Of a stretch of 7,637 nt of DNA, positions 1-5,705 are shown one piece after another. This DNA is from Methanolinea sp. SDB (lineage in GTDB: Archaea; Halobacteriota; Methanomicrobia; Methanomicrobiales; Methanospirillaceae), in NCBI GenBank assembly GCA_001412335.1, contig LKUF01000440.1, forward strand, positions 1 to 7,637, given 5' to 3'. The position numbers were made by a program, and so were the translations under genes. The notes beneath the pieces are model-generated. The model ran no database searches. It saw only the letters and a list, made by a program, of their open reading frames with translations, and was not told the DNA's origin. Every line of letters begins with the position of its first letter. The first letter of the stretch is position 1.

Positions 1-770
1 CCGGATGGTGCCTTCTCTTCGAAATAGCGGGCCATGATGGCATCGTAGGTCCCGTCGGCCTTCATGGCGTCAAGCGTCTTCTGCCAGGCAGAAACAAGAT
101 CCGGCGAGGTCTGCTTGTTGAACGCGATGAAGAGCTCCACGGTCCGCACTGGGTAGAGGGCAACGACTTCTTCAGGGGTATACCCCGCCTTCTCGATGCT
201 TCCTGCAGCGATTGCGCTGCTCCCGAGCCACAGGGCCACGTCACCGGCCATGAGCGCCTGTACACAGGACTCGTCGTCGGGGTAGGTGGCAACATCCACG
301 ACATTGTTCTCCTGCAGGAACTGGTGCCGTGCATCGTCTTTCACAACCCCGATGGTCCCGGCCTTCCGTGCCGCATCGAGGCTCTCGATCCGGATCGCGG
401 AGCCGTTCTTTGCGTAGAAGACGAAGTCGTAGGAGCCCACCGGCCCGACCCATGAAAAGAGCGGCTCGCGTTCTGCTGTACGTGCAGCGGAGTACAGGAC
501 GGTATTTCGTGTCTCCAGTGTCCGCTGGTACCCGTCGGACCAGGAGACGAGACTGATCTCTGCCTTCTCACCCCGCCGGGACAGGATCTCCTGTATCACC
601 TCTGTCGAGGACCCGGTGATCGCCCCGTCCGGCCCCAGGTAGTTGTATGGCGGGAACTCCTCGGTATAGATCTGCAGGCCGGCTCCGGTATAATCGTCGC
701 CGCCCTGCTCCATGCAGCCGGCAAGGCCGCAGAGAGCGAGGATTACCATGAACAAAAGTATCTTTCTCAT
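1..770 (-). CDS. Extracellular solute-binding lipoprotein, SBP_bac_3 class (partial, C-terminus cut by window edge)
   Basis: The frame is open from an ATG at 770 down to base 1 (256 complete codons). Residues 1-18 form a lipoprotein signal: basic MRK, a hydrophobic stretch, then lipobox LAGC with the lipidated cysteine at C19. The mature part resembles the periplasmic amino-acid-binding family (PF00497): an N-terminal lobe from about residue 32 (IYTEEFPPYNY), a ligand-contacting segment around 94-108 with R101 (AEREPLFSWVG), a second lobe about 115-190 containing GTIGVVKDDA, and a return segment near 215-256. Family members bind an amino acid or similar small polar ligand outside the membrane and hand it to an ABC permease, or feed a sensor kinase. 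Family length is about 250-280 residues, so little is missing. No permease or ATPase lies in the visible flank, so any partner would be left of the window. The ligand cannot be told. The upstream Shine-Dalgarno is weak (GTGA). Confidence 0.88.
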   Translation of the reverse strand, partial: MRKILLFMVILALCGLAGCMEQGGDDYTGAGLQIYTEEFPPYNYLGPDGAITGSSTEVIQEILSRRGEKAEISLVSWSDGYQRTLETRNTVLYSAARTAEREPLFSWVGPVGSYDFVFYAKNGSAIRIESLDAARKAGTIGVVKDDARHQFLQENNVVDVATYPDDESCVQALMAGDVALWLGSSAIAAGSIEKAGYTPEEVVALYPVRTVELFIAFNKQTSPDLVSAWQKTLDAMKADGTYDAIMARYFEEKAPS

Positions 771-803
771 CAGGTCACATCCCATTTGAATAACGCATTC
801 GGG

Positions 804-811
804 ACTAAAAT
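804..811 (-). promoter_or_regulatory. Weak candidate TATA box for the solute-binding protein gene
   Basis: On the minus strand the stretch reads CATTTTAGTCC, the most AT-rich patch in the 126 bases before the start at 770. A start site about 25 bases downstream would give a leader of roughly 10-15 bases. The match to the archaeal TTTATATA box is poor, so this gene may instead be transcribed from the promoter further upstream together with the two preceding genes. Confidence 0.3.
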
Positions 812-896
812 GGATTCTGGTTTGGAACCTGAACCCGAATTGAAAGAATTTCCTGAACGGGAAAAGGATGAAAAGAGATGTATCTTCCCACTCTAT

Positions 897-1391
897 TCAG
901 TCGGAGAGGAGGGCAAATGCGCCGAACCCGAACAGGACAACAACAAAGAAGGCACTGTTCAGGACGCTCTTTTTCCCCCTCGAAGACGGGTTGGCCCGGT
1001 ACCCGCAGATGTGGATTGCCAGCGCCCCGCAAAGGTAGAGGCCGTAGGTGAAGAATGAGATCGCATAGGCGAGCCTCCCCCAGGAGAGGCCGGCCGCCGC
1101 CAGCGCGACCAGACCGATCGCCAGGTTCGCGTACCCCACCTCCATCTGGAACTGCGGATGTTCCTGGCTCCAGCCCATCCGGGCCTGGTCGGATCGGTAA
1201 TAGACGGTGTGCCGGAGCCAGCTCAATACTCCCACCACGCCGACCAGGAGCACCACCGCTATCCGCACTGCAAGATCCGTGTCAATGAAGAGGAAGAAGA
1301 TACCCAGAAACACGCCCGCCATCGTGGCCAGTATCGTCGCTGCAAACAGGCGGGAGGCCACAGCCGGGGAGGCGGGATCTGCGGGGTGCAT
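897..1391 (-). CDS. Small integral membrane protein, DUF6790-like, unknown function
   Basis: The protein has 164 residues from the ATG at 1391. A TTG one codon upstream (1394) is an alternative start and sits 9 rather than 12 bases from the Shine-Dalgarno, so the exact start is uncertain by one residue. Hydrophobic segments lie at about 15-35, 40-60, 85-102, 108-130 and 143-161, giving four or five membrane spans. The central polar loop between the second and third segments carries RSDQARMGWSQ and the conserved-looking QFQMEVGYANLAIGL, followed by a helix with HICGYRANPSS. From memory this arrangement resembles the DUF6790 family found in methanogens and some bacteria, whose function is unknown. 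It starts just after the NTF2-like gene and is probably translated from the same transcript. No catalytic motif can be named. Confidence 0.85.
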   Translation of the reverse strand: MHPADPASPAVASRLFAATILATMAGVFLGIFFLFIDTDLAVRIAVVLLVGVVGVLSWLRHTVYYRSDQARMGWSQEHPQFQMEVGYANLAIGLVALAAAGLSWGRLAYAISFFTYGLYLCGALAIHICGYRANPSSRGKKSVLNSAFFVVVLFGFGAFALLSD

Positions 1392-1400
1392 CAATCTGCT

Positions 1401-1835
1401 TTACTCCTCCGCACCCGGGAACGATTCCCCCCAGCCCTGCTCCACGTTCGGCATCGAGAAGTGGATCTGCTCGAAGAGCCACCTGCTGCCGGTGTTTCGC
1501 AGCAGTGCCGTCATCCGGCCCTGCATCGGTACGTGCTCGCCATCGATCACCACATCGAAGATACAGAAGGCAGTCACCCAGGCACACGGCATGGTTCCGT
1601 CGACATGGAAGACATAGAAGGTTATCTCGACACGCTCCGCCTGGGAGAGATCGCGGGCCACGCTCTCCTTGAAACCCGAGTAATCCGCGACTATCTCGTC
1701 CGGCCCGCTCCCGAACCCAGATATCCCCTTCGAGGTTATCGACAGGAGTTTCTCGTAATTCTTATCCCGGTAATATTTCGCATAGAGATCGAGCATCTCA
1801 AAAACTTCGTCGGTCTGCTCGCCAGTCAGTGCCAT
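1401..1835 (-). CDS. NTF2-like / SnoaL_3-type protein
   Basis: A 144-residue soluble protein with the outline of the nuclear transport factor 2 fold: an N-terminal helix pair with YYRDKNYEKLLS (about 21-32), a segment FGSGPDEIV (41-49) where family members commonly have a 'GtGxdE' turn, then alternating strands with a central AWVTAF (85-90), MQGRMTALLR (104-113) and RWLFEQIHFSMP (118-129). The ending, WLxxQxHxSxP followed by a glycine-rich tail, is typical of the SnoaL_3 group (PF13474). Members are small cone-shaped barrels used as enzymes, ligand-binding proteins or dimer scaffolds, and sequence alone does not fix a reaction. It is the first gene of a minus-strand run. The ATG at 1835 has no clear Shine-Dalgarno, consistent with the near-leaderless transcript predicted from the upstream TATA box. 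The stop TAA (1403-1401) directly follows the ribosome-binding site of the next gene. Confidence 0.88.
   Translation of the reverse strand: MALTGEQTDEVFEMLDLYAKYYRDKNYEKLLSITSKGISGFGSGPDEIVADYSGFKESVARDLSQAERVEITFYVFHVDGTMPCAWVTAFCIFDVVIDGEHVPMQGRMTALLRNTGSRWLFEQIHFSMPNVEQGWGESFPGAEE
1404..1410 (-). promoter_or_regulatory. Shine-Dalgarno of the DUF6790-like gene inside the upstream gene's last codons
   Basis: The minus strand reads GGAGGAG immediately followed by the TAA stop of the NTF2-like gene, so the two terminal glutamate codons double as a strong Shine-Dalgarno. The downstream starts TTG (1394) and ATG (1391) are 9 and 12 bases away. This favours co-transcription and possibly translational coupling of the pair. 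Confidence 0.7.
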
Positions 1836-1860
1836 AATACCGGAAAAGTCTGCACGGGAG

Positions 1861-1867
1861 TATTAAA
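1861..1867 (-). promoter_or_regulatory. TATA box of the minus-strand NTF2-like gene
   Basis: On the minus strand CGTTTAATACTCC contains TTTAATA, an acceptable archaeal box A in a GC-rich context. A start 24-26 bases downstream would fall near 1838-1840, only a few bases before the ATG at 1835. This fits the absence of a Shine-Dalgarno there and implies a near-leaderless mRNA. Confidence 0.5.
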
Positions 1868-1986
1868 CGGTTGTGATTCTTTTGAAACCGGTATCACCAG
1901 GCACCGGGGACAGGCCACGGGATCCAGGTCACCAGAATTACCCAAAGAGGGAATACCCGGTCAGTTTCCATCCCGATTCAGGACAT

Positions 1987-2017
1987 CCATCCGATGCCCT
2001 TCATTCGCCCCGGATGG
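1987..2017. repeat. Short inverted repeat upstream of the plus-strand promoter
   Basis: CCATCCG (1987-1993) and CGGATGG (2011-2017) are perfect 7-bp inverted arms separated by 17 bases, ending about 20 bases before the TATA box at 2037. The position suits a regulator-binding site, but a 7-bp match at this spacing can arise by chance. Confidence 0.3.
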
Positions 2018-2036
2018 CTTTTGCCAGAGCATACAC

Positions 2037-2045
2037 TTTTATATC
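2037..2045 (+). promoter_or_regulatory. TATA box for the CxGDxxC protein / P-type ATPase operon
   Basis: TTTTATATC within CACTTTTATATCCACC is the best archaeal box A in the window. A start about 25 bases downstream (near 2066-2070) would leave a leader of about 45 bases that carries the Shine-Dalgarno at 2101. It is probably the promoter for both downstream plus-strand genes. Confidence 0.65.
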
Positions 2046-2100
2046 CACCGGAAAAATGAGAAGATATCTACCTGTCCGGTTCGTGACGGGAAATAATCGA

Positions 2101-2108
2101 GGAGTGAG
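2101..2108 (+). promoter_or_regulatory. Shine-Dalgarno fixing the start at 2113
   Basis: GGAGTGAG lies 4 bases before the ATG at 2113 (8 bases from the core GGAG), close to the archaeal anti-Shine-Dalgarno complement GGAGGTGA. It supports this start over the open frame that extends further upstream. Confidence 0.65.
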
Positions 2109-2112
2109 ATCA

Positions 2113-2604
2113 ATGGTCCGGGTAAACGAGATACCAGAGGCTGACCGGTGGCACATGGCCACCAACGTGCTCACCAGGCTGGTGGTGGCTCTTGGCAGCG
2201 GAGATGAGAACGGCAAAGATATCTCGTCCTTTCAGGAGAGGATATATTCCGAGATGGCGGATGCGATCCGCGATATCGCCGATCAGTACAATATGCCGCG
2301 TGATCATGCCGCAGACCTCGTCCAGACTCTCGGTGCGGTCTCGGTCATCCTCTTTGGGCCTGAGTTCGAGACACGATACATCGAAGGGTTCCCCGAGGAG
2401 GCGGTGATCCGACTGGCAGAATGTGCGATGTTTTCAGAGGACGCCGCACGGGGGATTCCTCCGGGAGCGGTGAACAGCGTCTGCCGGGCCTATGTCACCA
2501 ACGCTGTTGCGGCCTTAAACGATGATTTTACGATAAAGGTTACGAAGGCACGGTGCCTCGGGGACGCTTTCTGCGAGATGGTCATAGAGAGACGGAAATC
2601 CTGA
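2113..2604 (+). CDS. Cysteine-containing CxGDxxC protein, possible ATC-hydrolase/V4R-like fold, unknown function
   Basis: A 163-residue protein starting at the ATG at 2113, chosen for its Shine-Dalgarno and the TATA box further up. The N-terminal two thirds look mostly helical and soluble, with no signal peptide or membrane span. Cysteines fall at 104, 124, 148 and 154, and the C-terminal strand-like segment ends in KARCLGDAFCEMVIE (145-159), giving a CxGDxxC motif. A terminal CxGDxxC followed by a hydrophobic strand is seen in V4R-type ligand-binding domains and in the family named after L-2-amino-thiazoline-4-carboxylate hydrolase (PF14196). The helical body with an earlier cysteine looks closer to the latter, but this is recognition by eye. 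A role in thiol, metal or small-ligand sensing is inference. It lies 47 bases before the P-type ATPase gene with no intervening TATA box, so an operon and a functional link to ion transport are plausible. Confidence 0.85.
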   Translation: MVRVNEIPEADRWHMATNVLTRLVVALGSGDENGKDISSFQERIYSEMADAIRDIADQYNMPRDHAADLVQTLGAVSVILFGPEFETRYIEGFPEEAVIRLAECAMFSEDAARGIPPGAVNSVCRAYVTNAVAALNDDFTIKVTKARCLGDAFCEMVIERRKS

Positions 2605-2651
2605 TTGTTCCCTGCAGGACACGAATAACCGCGATTTGATGAGTGGGCGCC

Positions 2652-5396
2652 ATGAAGAGCGATTTTGAACCGCGTGAGGCAGTCTCCTGGCACACCCTCC
2701 CGGTCGAGGAGGTCTACGAGAAACTGAGCTCAGGGCCTGGCGGTCTTTTAGAAGAGGAAGCAGCCCACAGGCTGGAGCAGTTCGGCCCAAACGAGCTCCC
2801 TGCCAGGAAACCGCCGGGCATCATCACCATCTTCCTTCACCAGTTCAAGAGCCCGCTCATCTACATCCTGCTCGTCGCGGCAGTCATCTCGTTTGCACTG
2901 GGAGACTACAAGGACGCGGGATTCATACTGGCCGTCGTCTTCTTAAACGCGATGATCGGGCTTGTCCAGGAGTGGAAGGCGGAAAAGAGCGCAAGCCGCC
3001 TGCAGAGCCTGCTCCGGATAACCGCACACGTCAGGCGGGGCGGAAAGGACGAAGAGATCGATTCGGCAACCATCGTCCCGGGAGACATCGTCCTCCTCGA
3101 GTCCGGTATTCGTGTCCCTGCAGACCTCCGCCTCATCCACGCCGCTAATCTCACCGTCGACGAATCGCTGCTCACGGGTGAGTCGGTCGCCGTCAAAAAG
3201 GACCTTGCACTGGCCGATGCGGACGCATCGATTGGCGATCGGAGGAACATGACCTTTGCCGGAACCACGGTCATGACCGGGCGGGGCATCGGGGTGGTGG
3301 CCGCCACGGGCCAGAAGACCGAGGTCGGGGCTATAGCAAAGGCTGTCGCGACGACCGAGTCCTCGAAGCCCCCGCTCCTCGTCAGGATGGAGACATTTTC
3401 GCGAAACATCGGGTTCCTCGTCATCGGCGCATGCCTCCTGATGGCTGCCATCTCCCTTGCGCAGGGGACCCCGTACACGGAGGTCTTCTTCCTCGCCGTC
3501 GCCCTCGCGGTCTCGGCCATACCCGAAGGGCTCCCGGTGGCGATCACTGTCGCACTCTCCATCGCGACGTCGCGGATGGGGAACCGGAACGTTATCGTCC
3601 GCCGCCTTGCCGCAGTCGAGAGCCTCGGCAGCTGCACGATGATCGCGACCGACAAGACCGGTACCCTCACGGTCAACCAGCAGACCGTAAAGCGGCTCAC
3701 GCTTTCCGGTGGCGAGTCATTCGAGGTCACCGGTGCCGGTTACGAGGGCAGCGGCGAGGTGCTGAACGGCGGGGGCAGTGTCCCGGACAAAGCCTCACTC
3801 GAACGCCTGAAAAAGCTCGCCTACGCGGCAGTCGTCTGCAACGAGGGGAGCCTGTACCGGGAGGATGGCGAATGGGTGCATCACGGGGATGCCATGGATG
3901 TGGCCCTGCTCACGCTCGGGATGAAGCTCGGAATCGATCCCGACCTGGAGAGGGGCGAGATCCATATTGACGGAACAGTCCCGTTCGAACCCGAACTCCG
4001 GTACTCGGTGGTATATTACCATGACACGGACGGGGCCATCCGTGTGGCGGCAAAAGGGGCCCTGGAAGCGCTTCTCCCCTTCTGCGGGACCATGCAGACC
4101 GCGGACGGAATCACGTCCATCGACAGGGCCATGGCGGAGGGGCAGCTCCACGACCTCACCCGCAGCGGATATCGCGTCCTCGCAATCGCATGCGGAACGA
4201 TCGATTCGCTCCCGAAGGGGTCGTTGACCCTGGAAAACGCCCGCCCCAGCCTCTCCTTCCTCGGACTTGCCGGGTTCATCGATCCCATACGGCCGGACGT
4301 TCCCGGCGCCATCGCCCTCTGCAGGGATGCCGGTGTCGAGGTGTCCATGATAACCGGGGATCATCCCGAGACAGCGCTTGCCATCGGGGAGCAGATCGGC
4401 CTTACAACAGATGAATCGGAGGTGGTGACCGGCGCAGATCTCGATTCCATAGGCTCTCCCGGCCTCCCCGAGTACTTCGACCGCGTCCGCAACGGGCGGA
4501 TATTTGCCCGTGTCAGCCCGGTCCAGAAGCTCGAGATCGTCGATGCCATGGTCCGCGACGGACACTTCGTCGCCGTGACCGGCGACGGCGTGAACGACGC
4601 CCCGGCGCTCCGGCGGGCAAACATCGGCGTCGCGATGGGATCCGGGACCGATGTGGCCAAGGACACCTCCTCGATGATCATCACGGACGACGACTTCTCC
4701 TCGATCGTGGCAGGTATCGAGGAGGGGCGGTACGCATACGACAACATCCGGAAGGTGACCTGGCTGCTCGTCTCAACGGGCTTTGCCGAGATCGTGCTCT
4801 TCACCCTGGCGCTCGTCTTCGGGTTTCCCCTCCCCCTGCTTGCGGTGCAGCTCCTCTGGCTGAACCTTGTCACCAACGGCATCCAGGACGTCACGCTCGC
4901 CTTCGAGGCAGGCGAGCCCGAAGCGATGAAGCGGTGTCCCCGCGACCCGAAAGAGGGCGTCTTCAACCCGCTGATGGTCAAGGAGACGCTCATCTCCGGG
5001 ATCCTGATGGGGATCATCGCGTTTGGGACCTACTTCTGGCTCAAGGGGTCGGGCTGGGACGAGCGTGCGGCCCGGAACATGATCGTGCTTCTCATGGTCC
5101 TCCTCGAGAACTTCCATGCCATAAACTGCCGGTCAGAGTACCGCTCCATATTCCGGGTCCCCCTGAAGAACAACTATTACCTGATATTCGGTATCCTGCT
5201 GGCCCAGGGAATCCACATCGCGGCGATGAATACTCCCTTCATGCAGGACCTGCTCGGGATCGGCCCCGTGAGCCTGGAGACCTGGGCCGCACTCCTCGCA
5301 CTGGCCTCCCTGGTCGTCGTCGGCATGGAGATCTTCAAGTATGTCCGGTCCCGGGTCACGCATGACGAACTGGGACGCTACGGGAAGAGTGCATGA
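2652..5396 (+). CDS. P-type cation-transporting ATPase, P2 (Ca2+/Na+-pump-like) class
   Basis: A complete 914-residue pump (a GTG at 2643 could add three residues; neither start has a good Shine-Dalgarno). It couples ATP hydrolysis to cation movement across the cytoplasmic membrane. Seen in order: a Cation_ATPase_N domain (about 11-75, WHTLPVEEV, FGPNELP); M1-M2 (about 66-107); the actuator loop with TGES at 175-178; M3-M4 (about 253-300) with PEGLP at 291-295; the phosphorylation motif DKTGTLT with D334; the nucleotide-binding KGA at 468-470; TGD at 568-570; the Mg2+ site GDGVNDAP from 644; then M5-M10 with NLVTNG starting at N738. The PEGLP in M4 and long C-terminal membrane domain place it in the P2 group, not heavy-metal P1B. 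M6 reads NLVTNGIQD: the Ca2+-site aspartate of SERCA (NLVTD) is asparagine here, with an aspartate four residues later (D746). The transported ion is therefore not safely assigned; Ca2+ or Na+ are candidates. All catalytic residues are present. Confidence 0.97.
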   Translation: MKSDFEPREAVSWHTLPVEEVYEKLSSGPGGLLEEEAAHRLEQFGPNELPARKPPGIITIFLHQFKSPLIYILLVAAVISFALGDYKDAGFILAVVFLNAMIGLVQEWKAEKSASRLQSLLRITAHVRRGGKDEEIDSATIVPGDIVLLESGIRVPADLRLIHAANLTVDESLLTGESVAVKKDLALADADASIGDRRNMTFAGTTVMTGRGIGVVAATGQKTEVGAIAKAVATTESSKPPLLVRMETFSRNIGFLVIGACLLMAAISLAQGTPYTEVFFLAVALAVSAIPEGLPVAITVALSIATSRMGNRNVIVRRLAAVESLGSCTMIATDKTGTLTVNQQTVKRLTLSGGESFEVTGAGYEGSGEVLNGGGSVPDKASLERLKKLAYAAVVCNEGSLYREDGEWVHHGDAMDVALLTLGMKLGIDPDLERGEIHIDGTVPFEPELRYSVVYYHDTDGAIRVAAKGALEALLPFCGTMQTADGITSIDRAMAEGQLHDLTRSGYRVLAIACGTIDSLPKGSLTLENARPSLSFLGLAGFIDPIRPDVPGAIALCRDAGVEVSMITGDHPETALAIGEQIGLTTDESEVVTGADLDSIGSPGLPEYFDRVRNGRIFARVSPVQKLEIVDAMVRDGHFVAVTGDGVNDAPALRRANIGVAMGSGTDVAKDTSSMIITDDDFSSIVAGIEEGRYAYDNIRKVTWLLVSTGFAEIVLFTLALVFGFPLPLLAVQLLWLNLVTNGIQDVTLAFEAGEPEAMKRCPRDPKEGVFNPLMVKETLISGILMGIIAFGTYFWLKGSGWDERAARNMIVLLMVLLENFHAINCRSEYRSIFRVPLKNNYYLIFGILLAQGIHIAAMNTPFMQDLLGIGPVSLETWAALLALASLVVVGMEIFKYVRSRVTHDELGRYGKSA

Positions 5397-5450
5397 CGAG
5401 AGACAACGCAAGACCCCCAGCCATGAGCATACCAGAGAGAACAGGAGTGT

Positions 5451-5606
5451 ATGGACAGGATGGAACATTGGTCATCACGGAAAGGGTTCATCCTCGCGGC
5501 TGTCGGTTCAGCGGTCGGCATAGCCAACATCTGGCGTTTATCGGCAGTGGTGGGGCAGAACGGCGGAGGAGCATATCCTGTCATGTACTTCTTTGTCTGC
5601 CTGTGA
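5451..5606 (+). pseudogene. Truncated remnant of a neurotransmitter:sodium symporter (NSS/SNF family), TM1 only
   Basis: A 51-codon frame begins at ATG 5451 behind a GGAG (5444-5447) and ends at TGA 5604-5606. Its peptide matches the NSS N-terminus: HWSSRKGFILAAVGSAVG then NIWR and GQNGGGAY. By eye-alignment to LeuT, the Na+-site positions are kept: G19, A21, V22 and N26 (LeuT G20, A22, V23, N27), as is R29 (LeuT R30). Normal members have 11-12 helices and over 430 residues and continue with a second helix of the type GIPLxxxE; nothing like this follows in any frame before the next gene. The usual RFP after TM1 is RLS here, which suggests drift. It lies 54 bases after the ATPase stop and was probably part of the same ion-transport cluster before a deletion. 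An independent small membrane peptide is possible but less likely. Confidence 0.75.
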
Positions 5607-5643
5607 TTCGACGACCACGCGAACCATGCATTCCGGGGGAAAG

Positions 5644-5657
5644 GGCCGGATCCGGCC
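5644..5657. repeat. 14-bp perfect palindrome upstream of the antiporter promoter
   Basis: GGCCGGATCCGGCC reads identically on both strands. Its right edge is about 9 bases before the TATA-like box at 5666, which is a position where archaeal regulators commonly bind. No regulator gene is adjacent. It could also be a remnant of the deletion that truncated the symporter gene. Confidence 0.45.
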
Positions 5658-5665
5658 AATACATT

Positions 5666-5675
5666 CATATTTTTT
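5666..5675 (+). promoter_or_regulatory. TATA-like element before the antiporter gene
   Basis: CATATTTTTT within ATTCATATTTTTTCCC is the only AT-rich core in the gap between the symporter remnant and the antiporter. A start about 25 bases downstream would fall near 5690-5697, on or next to the ATG at 5696, giving an almost leaderless mRNA. The run of six T (5670-5675) could alternatively act as an archaeal termination signal for transcripts arriving from the ATPase gene. Confidence 0.45.
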
Positions 5676-5676
5676 C

Positions 5677-5705
5677 CCGACTCCATTAGGAGTAGATGGA
5701 GTCGG
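5677..5705 (+). promoter_or_regulatory. Inverted repeat enclosing the antiporter ribosome-binding site and start codon
   Basis: Arms CCGACTCCAT (5677-5686) and ATGGAGTCGG (5696-5705) pair perfectly over 10 bp around a 9-base loop TAGGAGTAG. The right arm begins with the start codon and the loop holds the Shine-Dalgarno GGAG (5689-5692). An alternative 5-bp hairpin pairs ACTCC (5680-5684) with GGAGT (5689-5693) around the loop ATTA and would mask the Shine-Dalgarno instead. The two folds share the left arm and exclude each other. If transcription starts at the TATA-implied site near 5693, the left arm is absent from the mRNA and the dyad would act, if at all, as a DNA operator over the start site. 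Confidence 0.6.

Larger units (their letters stand above)
1836..2112. other. Divergent intergenic region between the NTF2-like gene and the CxGDxxC protein gene
   Basis: These 277 bases separate two divergently read genes and hold no supported gene. They contain one TATA-like element facing left (1861-1867) and one facing right (2037-2045), with about 170 bases between. An open frame continues through the region into the plus-strand gene, but it crosses that gene's TATA box and Shine-Dalgarno and its translation looks non-protein-like, so it is not annotated. Confidence 0.7.

Noticed and set aside
797..840. Inverted pair ATTCGGG (797-803) / CCCGAAT (834-840) upstream of the solute-binding protein gene
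   Set aside because: Seven base pairs around a 30-base spacer is weak and expected by chance in GC-rich DNA; no T-tract or other support.
1158..2096. Long plus-strand open frame of about 310 codons
   Set aside because: It lies antisense to the NTF2-like and DUF6790-like genes, its translation is rich in H, R and P with no domain, and both opposite-strand genes have coherent family features.
1873..2112. 80-codon upstream extension of the CxGDxxC protein frame
   Set aside because: It spans the TATA box at 2037 and the Shine-Dalgarno at 2101, and its sequence is unlike the rest of the protein; the ATG at 2113 is the better start.
2611..2618. CCTGCAGG 8-bp palindrome between the CxGDxxC protein gene and the ATPase gene
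   Set aside because: Too short to be meaningful alone; no U-tract or TATA box nearby to make it a terminator or promoter element.
2906..3730. Minus-strand open frame of 274 codons inside the P-type ATPase gene
   Set aside because: It is a shadow of the ATPase frame, with an S/R/T-rich translation, no domain and no promoter; other minus-strand frames within 3795-5117 are rejected for the same reason.
5393..5689. 98-codon frame overlapping the ATPase stop as ATGA
   Set aside because: The overlap looks operon-like, but the translation is R/P/H-rich and the recognisable NSS TM1 peptide lies in a different frame of the same bases.
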